A stretch of 64,000 nt of DNA from Saccharomycopsis fibuligera x Saccharomycopsis cf. fibuligera (lineage: Eukaryota > Ascomycota > Saccharomycetes > Ascoideales > Saccharomycopsidaceae): positions 995,501-1,059,500 of the forward strand of contig CP012816.1 in assembly GCA_001936135.1 (NCBI GenBank). Direction: 5' to 3'. This document shows positions 1 through 11,711 of the stretch, in pieces. Positions within the stretch are counted from its first letter, which is position 1, and the number at the start of each line of letters is the position of its first letter. The notes below the pieces were generated by a model. It was not told the DNA's origin. It did no database searches and saw only the letters and a list, made by a program, of their open reading frames with translations. The position numbers were made by a program, and so were the translations under genes.

Positions 1-1280
1 AACCGGTCCACACTGCGATCATTGCCAAGCATCATAGTTAACCGTTGCACTGACCTTAGCTTCTTGAAGTTTATGACCGTGATCCCCACTGCGGACAAGA
101 TGGACGCACCCACAATAAGCCCGAATCCGACATTCGAATCTTCAATGAAGTTCTTCAAATTCATGCCGTAAAACGCGGGCAAGGTGGTGGCCACGGTGAA
201 CCCAAGGGTGTAGATGGTGATTTTCAAGTCGTAGAGCATTAGTGAGTTACGGTTTGAGTCTAGGATAATGTTGACGATTTCCTCGGTGGATTTTATATCA
301 GAGATTAGGGAGTTCGCTTGCTGAACGAACTCGTCGCATTGGTTGTAGTAGTTTTCCAAGAGGATCTCAATCTCACTGAAGTTGAACTCCGAGTCTCCAG
401 TGTTGAACTCAATGCCGTTGTCCACGTCCCCTAGCTGCTGGATTCTGCTCGACTTGTTGGAAGTGTCGAACAACTGGGTTAGGTACATGCCTTTCAAATC
501 TTCGTCGGTTTCCAAAAGCTCGTCGAGGACGTTTCTGATCAAAAGGGCCTTCTGGGTGTACGTGGTGAGCGCTTTGGAATGGATGAGCAAGTCGCGAAGC
601 TTGGAGCGGTCAATTTGGTTTTCTAGTTCAACCAAAATTGACGAGCATATGGAGATATGACGATTCAAGTCGTTCTCCAACACGCTCATCACGTTGATCA
701 AGATCGTCTCGAGCGCTTTGAATTCAAACGACGTGTTCTGGTTGATGTTTGTTTTCAACTTGTCCTGGAGGTCGTAAATGAACAAGCCGATTTTGCGAAT
801 CGACGAGGCGTCCGAAGTGTCGAAAATCATAATCCTGTCCTTCATGATGATGGACTTGATGTGGAGCAAGTTCACAAGGATGCAGTTTTTACGCACAGCA
901 ATGGTGGGGACAATGTCAATGGACGAGTTGTCGATTTTGCGCAAATCCCTGGGGTACAAGTCTAGTTTTTTGAGGAACTCCATCTTGGGGAAATGCTTGG
1001 ACATGCTTTTGATGCTGCCGTCTATATCTATGGTGGTGCAGCTGACGTAGTTGTCGTTTTGGTTTAGCGCTTTTTTGACGTTCGGCTTGAGAACCTTGGG
1101 GGCGCCGCCAAAGTTCACGGTCTCGGTGTGAAGAAGGGCTTTGGGCGCGGCGAGCTGTGCTTGTGGTTGTGGCTGTGGTTGTGGTTGTGGATGCCGTGAA
1201 ATTTGCCATGATGGGCTGCTGCGGAGCCGCGGAAACCGGCATCGCAGCGCTATGTTTCTAGTGGGTATCACTCTGTGCAT
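1..1280 (-). CDS. MRS2/LPE10: Mrs2/Lpe10-family mitochondrial Mg2+ channel (partial, runs off left edge)
   Basis: CorA-type Mg2+ channel of the inner mitochondrial membrane. On the minus strand the frame opens with ATG at 1280 (MHRVIPTRN...), preceded in frame by a TGA. The first ~30 residues are rich in Arg with no acids, as in a mitochondrial presequence, followed by a Pro-Gln repeat. The body matches the family: YPRDLRKIDNSSIDIVPT, the LLHIK and FDTSD segments, a long helical stalk (IKSTEEIVNIILDSNRNSLM), then TM1 ending in the diagnostic YGMN motif (ATG of GMN at 162-164), NFIEDSN, and TM2. Only the last C-terminal residues lie outside the window. NFIEDSN-x-GFG resembles Lpe10/Mfm1 slightly more than Mrs2, but I cannot separate the two paralogues here. 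No disruption is seen. Confidence 0.93.
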   Translation of the reverse strand, partial: MHRVIPTRNIALRCRFPRLRSSPSWQISRHPQPQPQPQPQAQLAAPKALLHTETVNFGGAPKVLKPNVKKALNQNDNYVSCTTIDIDGSIKSMSKHFPKMEFLKKLDLYPRDLRKIDNSSIDIVPTIAVRKNCILVNLLHIKSIIMKDRIMIFDTSDASSIRKIGLFIYDLQDKLKTNINQNTSFEFKALETILINVMSVLENDLNRHISICSSILVELENQIDRSKLRDLLIHSKALTTYTQKALLIRNVLDELLETDEDLKGMYLTQLFDTSNKSSRIQQLGDVDNGIEFNTGDSEFNFSEIEILLENYYNQCDEFVQQANSLISDIKSTEEIVNIILDSNRNSLMLYDLKITIYTLGFTVATTLPAFYGMNLKNFIEDSNVGFGLIVGASILSAVGITVINFKKLRSVQRLTMMLGNDRSVDR

Positions 1281-1419
1281 TGTAGGTGTTCATTATCGGA
1301 AGACTCAGGCAGTTCGTCGCGGAGGAGGAGGCGGTGGGGGGCGATGTGTGGTTGCACAGTGAGCGTGCCATATCTGGGCACTAAGTGTCAAATACTCTGG
1401 TGATGGACGGCTTTGATTT

Positions 1420-1467
1420 TTCGCCTTTCGCCTTTCGCCTTTCGCTTTTCGATTTTCGCTTTTCGAT
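1420..1467. repeat. TTTCGCC/TTTTCG short tandem repeat
   Basis: Four close copies of a heptamer TTTCGCC grade into TTTTCG/ATTTTCG units and then a pure T-run. Read on the other strand this gives repeated CGAAA cores, part of the SBF/MBF-type (CRCGAAA) core, but without the flanking CRC, so a regulatory role is only a possibility. Confidence 0.6.
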
Positions 1468-2105
1468 TTTTTTTTTTTGTTTTTGTTTTTCGCCACAGGA
1501 AGCCTGCACCGCCACAGTTGCCCGCACCCGTTGTCAGCGATTACGTAAGCGGGAAAGAATTCCAGTCCCAAACGACAGCACACACAAACACCAACTGCTG
1601 CTCGGTGCAGCGCAGTATAGTGTAGCGCAGCGCGGCGTAGCGTTGGACGTTGTGTAGGACTGGACCGGACTGGACTCCCGGCCGGACCGCGACCGGATCT
1701 CGACTGGTGCCAAGCGCAGTCTCCTCGCACACAGTGCCGGCCAGCGCCACGCTCGCTGCCTGTCTGCTACAGCGTGTGGGTCTTCTGGAGCGCGGCGCTT
1801 TGATGTGGCCGGTGCCAGCACTCCGGCAACAGCGCGCACGTGAGCACCGAGGGCACACAGCCTTCCAGCGCCCATTTCCCGGTGCTTCTCAACAGACAAG
1901 ACTGGCGCCAAGCTGCTGCACTGTCCAGTAGTATCTGGCATCTCGTAAGGTCAGAAGGAGGAGGAGGAGGAGGAGGAGAGGAAGAAGAAGAAGAAGAAGA
2001 AGAAACAACAGCAGCAACCGACCGGCACCAGCGCACAGAACGCGCAGCGCAGTGTTACCCATCTCGCTGTTACTATCACCGTAGTATCGCAGCACTGCTG
2101 GCACT

Positions 2106-2184
2106 GCTAGCACCAGCACGCTAGCACCAGCACACTAGCACTAGCACTAGCACGTAGCACGCTAGCACGCTAGCACGCTAGCAC
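2106..2184. repeat. GCTAGCAC tandem array
   Basis: About nine imperfect copies of an 8-bp unit related to GCTAGCAC; the last three (2161-2184) are perfect. Each unit contains the palindrome GCTAGC. It lies in the long promoter of the 3146 gene. Confidence 0.75.
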
Positions 2185-3145
2185 AGCACCCGCTTTTTTC
2201 TTCTTTTCTGTTCCCGTTCCTGATCCTGTTTCTGTTCCTTTCGGCTTTGATACTCTGCTAATCTTGTACCAGACTGCAATACACTAAGCTCTGCTGTACT
2301 CTGCTCCCACTCCATTCGTCGTCGCTTTCGCCAGAGACAGCCTCTCTTTCGTGCTCGTTGTTGCTCTGTCTGCGCTCTCGCTTCCTCGCTCAGCCGCCCA
2401 AACTCACCGTTTTTTCCCAGCACTGGCGGCGCCGTACACATCCACGTATTTCAAAGCTCGCGCAAATCTCAGTCGCCATCGTCCATCAATCCAGCCATCC
2501 AGCCATCCATCGCTCTGGTGAAGTCAAAACAAGTTGCAATTTCATCTCGTTAGCGCCGAACCCCATCCGCACAGAAAGGCCTCGTTCTATCTCCGGCAGC
2601 CCACACTCGCCACCAGCACCGCCCACCGCTTTTTGTCTTGCTCTCTACTTTCTAAGCGCCGGCCACTTGCTGATTGTGTTTGCGTTTCCCGTACTCTCCC
2701 TTCAGCTGCAAACCAGGAATACGACACTTGCTCTCAGCCTGGCAACAAGAGCAGAGACATACAAAGAGGAAAAGAAAAGAAAAGAAAAGAGCCGGCTACG
2801 CTCGGATAGTTGCACTCGGTCTTCTTGAGTCTCTATACACACAGTTTTCGTTGCATTCCCGGCTTCACTGGACCCAGACGCAGACACGCTCTCCGGTTAA
2901 GTTGAAGTAGACAAGCTGGAAAGGCGGCAGAGCGTATAGGTACTCACCTCGACTGCGCCAATAAATATCATGAGAAACACTGATATTTCAAACTGAACTC
3001 GAGAGAAAAGTCTGTTTATTTGTTTTTTGTTTATTGTTTTTTGCTGTTTTTTGCTGTTTTTTTCTTTTTTCTTTTTTGCTGATAAGCTGCTAGACAGCGA
3101 AACACGCAATAGACACACAACGCCCACCATCTTGTGCACCAAGGA

Positions 3146-4761
3146 ATGTCAAATATACCCCAGCCGCCGCAAAGCGCGAGAGGCCAAATACACCAGCACA
3201 ACAACCCAGTGCTGATAGAACCCAATCTGACCGGCTTCAACTCTCCCGATTTCTTCTCCATCAAAAACTTGCGCAGCTACAATGACGACGCCACGAATCA
3301 GTCCTTGATTTCGTACGCACCATCCATCCATAACTTCACCCCTTCGCCGCACCTGAACTCGTTGCCCTTTTTCAACATCTATGATGTCAAAATCATCCAG
3401 TATATGCACGCCATCGCCAGGTTGGACAGCTTCCTCCAGTCTTTGCCCAAGCTTAACCGAAAGGTCCTGATTTTGCATCCCAGATATAAGGTAGGTCCAA
3501 CTACCCCGTGCCTTGACGCTGGCGATTCTAGACCGCTTTGCTCCATACCGTTGGTCAGCTTTGTGGCTATATTGACTGGGTTCTCCCTCAACTTGAACGA
3601 TGAAGCTAACGAGCTGATCAATTGTCTCATATCCAATAATGAGTTGACCAGCGATCAACTAGATCAGCTCAAGAGTCTTTCTGCCGGCGGTTCGTTTGAG
3701 CGCCTAATAAACCATAAAGACCCAGCTTACTATGATGTTGATTTGGCAGGCTACAACATCAACAGTATAGTAGACTTCAAAAAATCTTTAATTCTTATTC
3801 AACAGCTTCAAAGGGTTTCGCTCATAACCAGAACAAACTACCAAAAAGAGGTCAACAAGTTGACGAAAAAGAGAAAAATGGTGAGTAATAATAACACTGA
3901 CGAGTACCGCGATACTCTGTTTTTGCACGATATTCTTGATCCGGCAGACTTATACAACTTGAGTAATCTATACTTGAACTTGGAAAGTTTGACGTCGTTC
4001 AGAGAAGATTACGATCTCAATCAAAAAATCATTGAGCTCCATTTTGCCTCATTGCCCTTTTTGCTAAGAATTATCCATATTGCGTTGAAGCATTTGAAAA
4101 AAGTCATTAATCCATATCATATTTTCTTGCAGCAACGATCTACCCAGAATTTGATTTCTTTACCCTTTCCGCAATATTCAATTCAAAGACTTTTTGCCAT
4201 ATTCTTGAAGATTTTGGAACTTTACATTATCATCAAGAGATTCAACAAAGTGTTGAGCTCATTGAATTTCAACTTGTTTTTAAACAATCACTATAAATCA
4301 AACCGCACAATTCTTGTAAATACCGATAAAACTTGTATCAACACCTTTGAAAACTATTTGAAAAAATTCAATTATTGCTTCAATGAGGAGTTTGAAAAAG
4401 TGATTTACTACCCATTCAAATTCTTTGACCATAATAGTTCACATCTTGTGGTTAATGTTGATAACTTGACAAAATTGATTGTTAGATTGTTGAAAAACTT
4501 CAAACTTGTGGTCAACATCTATAACGTTTTGAAATTGTTTTATAATGAGTATTTGATTTTGATTAACGAAGAAGTTGAATTGGAAATCATGGCGGCATCT
4601 CCAAATTTATCAAACATTGCCACAAGTAATCATGAAACTGGTCATTTTGTGCAAGAAAATATTCATCATGAACATCCATTGAATAGTTCGGTAATTAACA
4701 ATAGTCGCGTTTTCCGCGGCGCGGAGCAACTTCAAGCCCAACATACTCAAGAGCATCAACG

Positions 4762-4834
<73 letters not shown>

Positions 4835-7800
4835 CGGCTGCAGCAGCAACAACTGCAAAGGCAATATGGTCAAGGGCAAAGCCTGGAGCCACGAAGTGGA
4901 ATTATTGATTCCCCATTAAGTAATATTGAAGCATTCAGTCCTCCATTGAACCTATATCAAAACCATTCTAAATCCAATTCATTGATCTCAACTTCATCCT
5001 CAATTCTCAGCGAATCTTCAAATATTGATAATAGTCCTGTTAAGCCGCTGCAACATCACAACATCAATTTCCATCACCATCAACAACAGAATGCTGATAC
5101 ACGTAAAAACCAGAGTGCTGCTCTGAGTCCAAAGATAGGCTCACCAAATTTGCAACAGAATTCTGAACGCCACCGCCATCGCCACTATAGCCATAACCAT
5201 CATCATAGCAGCCATCAATCACCACGCCCACAGCATAGTATTAATAGCATCGTAAGCAGCCTTAGCCCAAACAATGCGCCAAGCGCTGATAATCATAATC
5301 ATAACCAGTCGCCAGTGATTGATAGAAGAGATTCATATCATCGGAAATCATTATCTTTGAACAACCATAACAATCATAGCAACCATAGCAGCCCGGTCAT
5401 GCGTGGTATCGAAATTATTCTGACCCCAAATAATGGCAAAAATAGTATTTCGTTTCCTTCCAAAGGTGCCGCTGTTGCTGCTGCTGCCACTGCTCCTTCT
5501 GCCACTGCTGCTGCTGCCAACGCGAATGCAAACGGCAGCCCTGTGTTTCATGGTAAAGGCTCGTTTGTGAATGAATCTTACGCAAAAGGTACCCAAAGCA
5601 GTTATCAATTGAACAACAATGTCATGGTTGATGATATGCAAGCCAACGCACTTTTGAAAATGATTCCAACTAGCGCTGGCACCGCCACATCAAAAAGCAG
5701 TTCAAAGACAGAAAATAATGACCACACCAGCAATAATGATGATACCACTAGCAGGAACAACAGTATTGATGGCCGCAAAAACGCAATGTATCCATTCAGT
5801 GATCATAATGATGCCAATGTTGCAAGATCGTTATCAATGTCAAGTCACAATGTTTCTGAATCAGCTATACCATTAGCTTCAGTTAGCGTGGCTCATGATC
5901 TGGCTAGTAGTAATAGTGAATATCCATCAAGAAACAGCTCTACTGTCGGCCATTCAGTGGGACTTGGTTTTGCCATTCGTGCTCAACATAGCGCCGGATC
6001 GTCCACATCTACTTCCAGAACGGCAAAGAAGAATAGTATCAAAAAGTTGCGTCTGTCAGCATCTGATAACAGCAACAATAGCAATCTTAACAGCTCTAAT
6101 GATGATGGTGATAATGATGGTGGCAACCCTGGTAGTAAAGCATATCTTGTGGATCCAGAAGGAACAACAATTTTGGCTCGAATTGCAAATACTGAATTTG
6201 TCAAAAATACCAAAACTATAGATAAGCAAAAATTCTTTAAGAACTATTTGGGTGAAGTTCAACCTCTGGTTGTTGCCAATTTTAGCGGTAGTAGCGGCGC
6301 TCGTGGTGGTCCTAATGGAGAAGAATTACATACAGTGAGTACCGTGGCTACAAACACTACGGAAAATACCACCAACACTGATGACACTAACAATACCTTG
6401 ACTCCAAGTCGGGCAGTGAGCAAATATCCGGCACATGAGACAATTCATGAAAATAACATTAGCAGCACTGCTACTGATGCTACCACTGATGCTGAATCAA
6501 ATAATGACTCCAATATAAAAGCCCTGCTCTCTACATCCGCAAGACCGCACTCACAAGAAAAACCACCAACGGAAAGTGAGACAGTGATTACTGATAATCA
6601 TAGTATTGTTGCCAGTAATTTTGAAACTTTTGGTAATCGTTTTACACTCGCTAATGATAACAATAGTAACGTGAACAATAGCGACAACAATCGTCATGAT
6701 CATAGTGAAAACGAGTTCTTTCTGGAGCCTAATTATGGCAACACATTCAGCAGTTTGGATAAAAATTTGAAGGAAATCGTTGATAAGATTGCTAATTCCT
6801 CAACTACTGAACTTGATGATCTAGAAAGAAAATTGTTTCCTAGAAGTGATAGCGGTGGTACGTTGGTAGATAGTCAAAAGGTTGCCGAGACTCTGACTGA
6901 AAGTGAATCAGAGACAAAGGGTGAAAACAGAAACTTGGTTGCTGGTACTGGTGCTGCGACTACCACTACTATACATTCCAACAACGTTAATGGTGATATT
7001 GGCAGTAAGAGTTTGTTTCAACAGCAAAAAGATAACATCAGTGCAAATATTGATAGAAATAATAATGATACCGCCATTGATCATTCTTATTATTTGAGAA
7101 TCCAAGAGACGTTTAATAATATCAAAACCAACAAGTTAGTTAGCGGGGAATCAAATAACAGCTTGAATGACCAGGGTGGAGAAGAAGAGGACTACAATAA
7201 TCTGTCTGGTTCTATTGGCAATAACGACAATGATACCGATAACGATAACTCGTCAAGAAAAAGCAAAGCTCTCAGTAAAGTTCTTGATGCTAGTGAATAT
7301 TCAGCAATTTTAAATTTTTTGAATAACCAAAATGACCCCCTTGATGCATCTATGACGTCTGCTGAGCAGGAAGATATATTGAGCAAGAAAGTTGATGATG
7401 ATCTGGCTGCGTTGCCTACTAACAACAAGGAAAGCCAATTTGATATTAATACCGACAATGCTGCTAAAGTTGCATCAGATGGTGATACTAAAACAGATGC
7501 TGTAAAAGGAACTGGCAATAGTAGCGGTAGCGCTAGTGTTGATAATAATGATACCATTTCAGAAGCATATCGCGACATAGAACACCAGAGACTCGAAAAA
7601 CTTTACGAACATAAGGCGGAGCAGGATTTCTTGGATAAAGTGTTTGATGTTGGCCTTGGTCTGCAACCTATGGACGATGACTTGGATTTTTATGAGCCTT
7701 ATAGAAACATTTTCCCTCAAACTCCAACTCCCACTCAAACTCCAACTTCTGCTGCAACGAAATTTCCTGTCGGCAGTTTAAGAAGTCATTCCTCCGAAAC

Positions 7801-8959
7801 AATAACTGGAAGAACAAGCAATCAATCTTTCAGTCCAAGTAATGACTATTACAAGAATAGATCGTCGCCAGAAATTGCTGCAAGAAAAAGTACCAGCGAA
7901 AGAAACAGTTTTAATAGCAAAACAAATGGTCAGCACAAGAGAAGCAACAGTAGAGCCGAAATTTTTACAATGTCTTTAAGCGCTAGTCCTAAACTTCCTA
8001 GTCCCCTAGCAAGTAATTTATTCTCTCGTCGCCCAGATCACAACAATGTCAGTCCAAAGATCAGCCCAATTGTGGAAAACTTCATTCATGGAAGAGATCG
8101 GGAAATTGAAGAAGCTAGTCAAAGTCTTTCTAAACTTTCTGAAGAATTCAAAGCTCGCGGAGACGCATCGTCATCATCATTTTTCCCACCTAGATCTAAC
8201 GGTGGGCGCAGCTCAATGAGCTCTGACAATTCAAATGATTTCTCCGGTTATTCACCAAAATTTGGTAATTTGGCTAATGATGCGGCGTTTGCAGATGAAT
8301 TACAACACGTTGGGAGTGATATTTCTAGTGTACCTTCTGCTCACAAAAATGGTATTACAAAATTAGGTTCTCCAAAGGGTAAATTGCTACCACTGGTTCC
8401 TACAAAGAAACAAGTTAGGTTCACTGATGTTAGCGCTGCCGCTAGTACCAGCAGCGAACCGCAACAGCTGCCTTCCAAACATAGAATGAGGCTTTTCAAC
8501 AATTGGGGAGCTCGCAGTTTAGTCAGGAAAAACACCGCAACAGCAACTACTACACCACCGTCGATTCCATCATCACCGACAACACCGTTATCGCTTTCCA
8601 AATTATCTAAGTTGTCTCTAAGCGAGCCTGAAGAAGCAATAGTTTTCCGGAAAATTCAAGCAGAAAAAATTACTATTGAAGATAGACCAATTACTAATGG
8701 AAAGAGAGGTGACGATGGGGAATTATGGCTCAATGGTAAAGATGCTGAAGCTATGGTGGGAAGCAATAATAAGAATAATGCCACTAAAGATAATGGTATA
8801 AATATCAGTCAAAGACAGCGTTCTCTTAGAGGTAAGAGAAGTAACGCCATTATTAACACTGTTGGTAGTAATGGTAGTGGAGGTAGTGATGGAGCTAATG
8901 TTTCCAAATCTGGTAGTAGTAGGTTTACTTCAAGGTTGAAGAAGATAACCATTGGTTAG
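3146..8959 (+). CDS. Large Asn/Ser/Gln-rich protein with helical N-terminal domain, function unknown
   Basis: Codes for 1,937 aa. I chose ATG 3146 (MSNIPQPPQSARG); the frame upstream is open only through a GTG. Residues ~50-490 are ordinary, mostly helical sequence without repeats (for example FFNIYDVKIIQYMHAIARLD), so they probably fold. The rest is disordered: a pure Gln tract (24 CAA codons, 4763-4834), His/Gln-rich and Ser/Asn-rich stretches and many Ser-Pro sites. Near residue 1753 is KKQVRFTD, which fits the RVxF docking motif for type 1 protein phosphatase, and the last residues are basic (SRLKKITIG). The architecture recalls polarity or bud-neck scaffolds such as Bni4, but I recognise no family, so no function is assigned. 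CTG codons fall in Ser-like surroundings. No break is seen. Confidence 0.85.
4763..4834 (+). repeat. (CAA)24 microsatellite coding polyglutamine
   Basis: Twenty-four uninterrupted CAA codons, flanked by further CAA/CAG-rich sequence. Uninterrupted codon purity predicts length variation among strains. Confidence 0.95.
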
Positions 8960-10919
8960 TTTAAGAGGGTATAATACTATATCTGTTGATTGCCTGCTCA
9001 CTTTTTCATCAATTTGTTGGCACCGCGTCTTTGCCTACATTTTGTTTATTTTTTGTTTTTGTTTTTGGTTTTTATCGTTTCTAATTTTTTAATTTTTTTT
9101 TTTTTTTTTTCGAATTTTATGTTTTTGTTTTTTTGTTTTTTGTTTTTCTATATAATGATGACCTCCCAATTTTTATTTCTTCCTTTAGACTTTATGTTCT
9201 AGAAACTATGTTATTTGCTTATATCTATTTACCATTCATGCTGATTTCTGCTCAAGTGTTCTTGCTTTTTTTGCTATACCGCTTTTTTCCTTTTTTTTGT
9301 TTACACATAATGAACATTATACCTTTTTTTTAAGCTCTTGGCTTTCTCAGCTTTCTTTTTCGTAATGCATTTTGCCGCTGGTTTTCGTTACCATAGTGCT
9401 AAGTAATTTATCTTTGTTTTTATCTTATTGAGCATCTGTTCTTCAGTTTTATAGTTAGCGACTTTCTTACGATCTTCCCCAATATGGAAAAAAAAAAAAT
9501 ATCTATATTTTTTACATTTTTCATTTTTTACGTTTTTCTCTATTTTTTGTTTTTGCAAATGCAAGTTTTTCCTTACCTTAAACTCGAATTTTTCAGTTTG
9601 GTTGATCTACCCGTGCGTTAATTTTTGCTAGAGAACTCACTATATTCCAAAATAATTAATATTTTTGAAATGCGACGCTGTCGCGGTATGGTGCCAGACT
9701 TGTGGACACCACATTTGTATTAACATGTGTATTTAAGCGCGTTAGTATGCACTTTTGTATAACTTTGGCCTATTTAACCGAACTTTCAATGATAAATTAT
9801 TTTGCGAAAGCGATATGCACACTGTAGAGATGTGCGCTGCTGTAAAGTAAGGCGAAAAATCATTTAGTATTCAGTTTGTGGTTTGGGCTGTTGATGGACC
9901 TTGGACATTCTTTCTGGCGAAATTTGTTTTATTGTGATACGTTTGTGAATGAGCATCAACCACAAAAGAGTTAGGGAAGCTGAGGCCGAAAGACGAAGAA
10001 AAACCGGGACAAGTACGCGAAATACGATAAATGTATCTTCTTGTAATCATCTAGAATCTTTGATTAAAAGTTCTCGGGCGCACTGCTCTATCTTGGCCTT
10101 GCATGACTATGTGTATAGTGGTACAGTGAAAAGAGAGAGAAATTTTTCACTGTACACAAAGTCAGGATCATAGCCAAAACACTTACGAAGCGTATATGCC
10201 AACAAAACTTTTGCTTTCGTGGGTGTCAATTAATAAAATTTGAACTTTTTTTGCTTAGCTCATTTGTCACATAGAGAAGAAACTAAAAAATTCAAATTTA
10301 TTCACTGCATATACCCACACTCAAATTAATTGACCATAGTGGTTTTGCATAAAAATACTTGATGGTTTATTATGTGGCTGACTGAATTACTGGCTGACTG
10401 GCAGGCCGATGATAATTGATTGATTAAAAAAGTGCATGCCAGATGTTGAGTACCCGCAGCCAAGGTGCGTCGAACTCCCCTGCGCAGGCCCACGGCATGA
10501 CTTGCGTCCACATATTTTGCTTTCGGTTTGGACTTGTTGGTGTGTGATATGTGTATCTGTATGTAAAAAAGGGGAAAACCTTCATGTTTGATCTTCAATG
10601 TAACTGTGTGGATGACCGAGTACAGGAGGGCTAAATATTATATTGTTTGCTTATTTAAAAAACCCAAAGATATATATATATATATATTATGGAAAGTAAT
10701 TCCCGAGTAATTGGCCCGTTTATATTTTCTTTTTTTTGTTTTTGTTTTCGTTTTTGCTTCTTGTTTTTTTCCTCTTCTTGCTCGTGTTACCAATACTTCC
10801 TTGTTTTCGTTTTATCTTCGGAAAACACTCAGTGTTCATTAGTTTAAACAGTTAACTCATCAAAATCACAGGTTTTTCTGATATTGTTAGTTTCACCCAG
10901 AGCAACAAGCGAGCAAGAA
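8960..10919. other. 2-kb intergenic region, no gene recognised
   Basis: The first ~650 bases are extremely T-rich (3' flank of the preceding gene). The remainder holds a 74-codon ATG frame at 9949-10173 with no recognisable features, a strong inverted repeat inside its end (10121-10155), a less AT-rich patch near 10440-10520, and a (TA)n run at 10671-10687. The last part is presumably the promoter of the secreted-protein gene at 10920. Confidence 0.5.
10121..10155. repeat. 12-bp perfect inverted repeat (hairpin)
   Basis: GTACAGTGAAAA (10121-10132) is followed after 11 bases by its exact reverse complement TTTTCACTGTAC (10144-10155). It could form a stable hairpin in RNA or be a dyad protein-binding site. 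There is no tRNA-like or terminator context. Confidence 0.85.
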
Positions 10920-11711
10920 ATGATCTTGCACAAATTCACTGCACTATCAATTTTAATATCTTTAACTACAAGTGTTCCTTTGAACGCAGCAAATATAGTT
11001 GCAAAACCTGAAACTACAGGTATAAAATCAATAGGCTCTTTCTTTCTGTCACTAAAAGACAAGTTTCACAGTAATAAACAAAACCCAAAAGTTCATGATA
11101 CACCTATTGTTGGAAGGGCAACAAATGCCATAACTACACACAAAGCTGCTACAAACACCAACACTCAAACACAGTCTGTGCAGACAGCTGCTACACCATA
11201 TCCGACAACAACTGGCGCTGCAAAAGAAGCTGGCGCTACAAATTCAGCAGCATCAGGGGCAGCAGCAGCAGGTGCAGCAGGTGCAGCAGGACATCAGCTG
11301 CAGCAACAACAGCAACAACAACAACAACAACGTAATGAAGGAGGCCATCAAACTACTTTAAAGACAACATCTAGCAGCGGTGGGAACGGCCCCTCTACCA
11401 ACTCTGGGCCTTCCAGTGCAGTGAAGTCAGAAGAAGAAGAAGAAGATCCCGTTGTTAAATCAAAAGAGCCAATTTGGCGTCTTGATAGAGTCACCAACTA
11501 CGCTGGTATTGGGTCAGGTTTGCTCTTAGGTTACGTGTATGCAGTCACTGAATTGCAATCATTTACGATAAATGGTATGCCAGAAAGCACTGTATCTGTT
11601 AAGGTTATTAGTACTTCTAAATTTTTCACTGATGCTTGTGAGATTGCTACAATGTCTGGAGCACCAGCAAGTATTATTCTGAGCGCTTCGAGTGCCTGTG
11701 CATCTCTGTGA
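10920..11711 (+). CDS. Small secreted protein of a four-member C-x19/20-C family, member A
   Basis: 263 aa from ATG 10920 (MILHKFTALSILISL), beginning with a clear signal peptide. A long variable linker follows: Thr/Ala-rich, a short Ala-Gly repeat, ten or so Gln, then an acidic EEEEED stretch. The last ~75 residues carry the shared module: a Gly/Tyr/Leu hydrophobic segment (NYAGIGSGLLLGYVYAV), a Ser/Thr stretch, then DACEIATMSGAP and SASSACASL, with two Cys separated by 19 residues. The same order is seen at 12580, 56776 and 58076. Unlike those copies it has no Lys-Arg site in the linker. It is likely secreted or cell-surface, with a disulfide between the two Cys (inference). I know of no named family for it. 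Confidence 0.8.
   Translation: MILHKFTALSILISLTTSVPLNAANIVAKPETTGIKSIGSFFLSLKDKFHSNKQNPKVHDTPIVGRATNAITTHKAATNTNTQTQSVQTAATPYPTTTGAAKEAGATNSAASGAAAAGAAGAAGHQLQQQQQQQQQQRNEGGHQTTLKTTSSSGGNGPSTNSGPSSAVKSEEEEEDPVVKSKEPIWRLDRVTNYAGIGSGLLLGYVYAVTELQSFTINGMPESTVSVKVISTSKFFTDACEIATMSGAPASIILSASSACASL

Larger units (their letters stand above)
1281..3145. promoter_or_regulatory. Long GC-rich divergent intergenic region
   Basis: This 1.9-kb spacer separates the start of the Mg2+ channel gene (-) from the start of the 1,937-aa gene (+), so it serves as promoter and leader for both. It is richer in G+C than the spacers elsewhere in the window and dense in short repeats: TTTCGCC units (1420-1467), GGA/GAA runs (1951-2005) and a GCTAGCAC array (2106-2184). 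The end nearest 3146 is T-rich with repeated TGCTGTTTTT. Short open frames here are low-complexity and overlap in several frames; none looks like a real protein. Large promoters of this size are typical of regulatory or morphogenesis genes, which is inference. Confidence 0.6.

Noticed and set aside
3134-3145. GTG start four codons before the 1,937-aa protein
   Set aside because: Non-ATG start in a nuclear yeast gene with an ATG four codons later; ATG 3146 used.
9949-10173. 74-codon ATG frame in the 9-10.9 kb spacer
   Set aside because: Biased toward charged residues with no domain, signal peptide or relative in the window; it runs through the 12-bp hairpin. Expression is not supported by anything visible.
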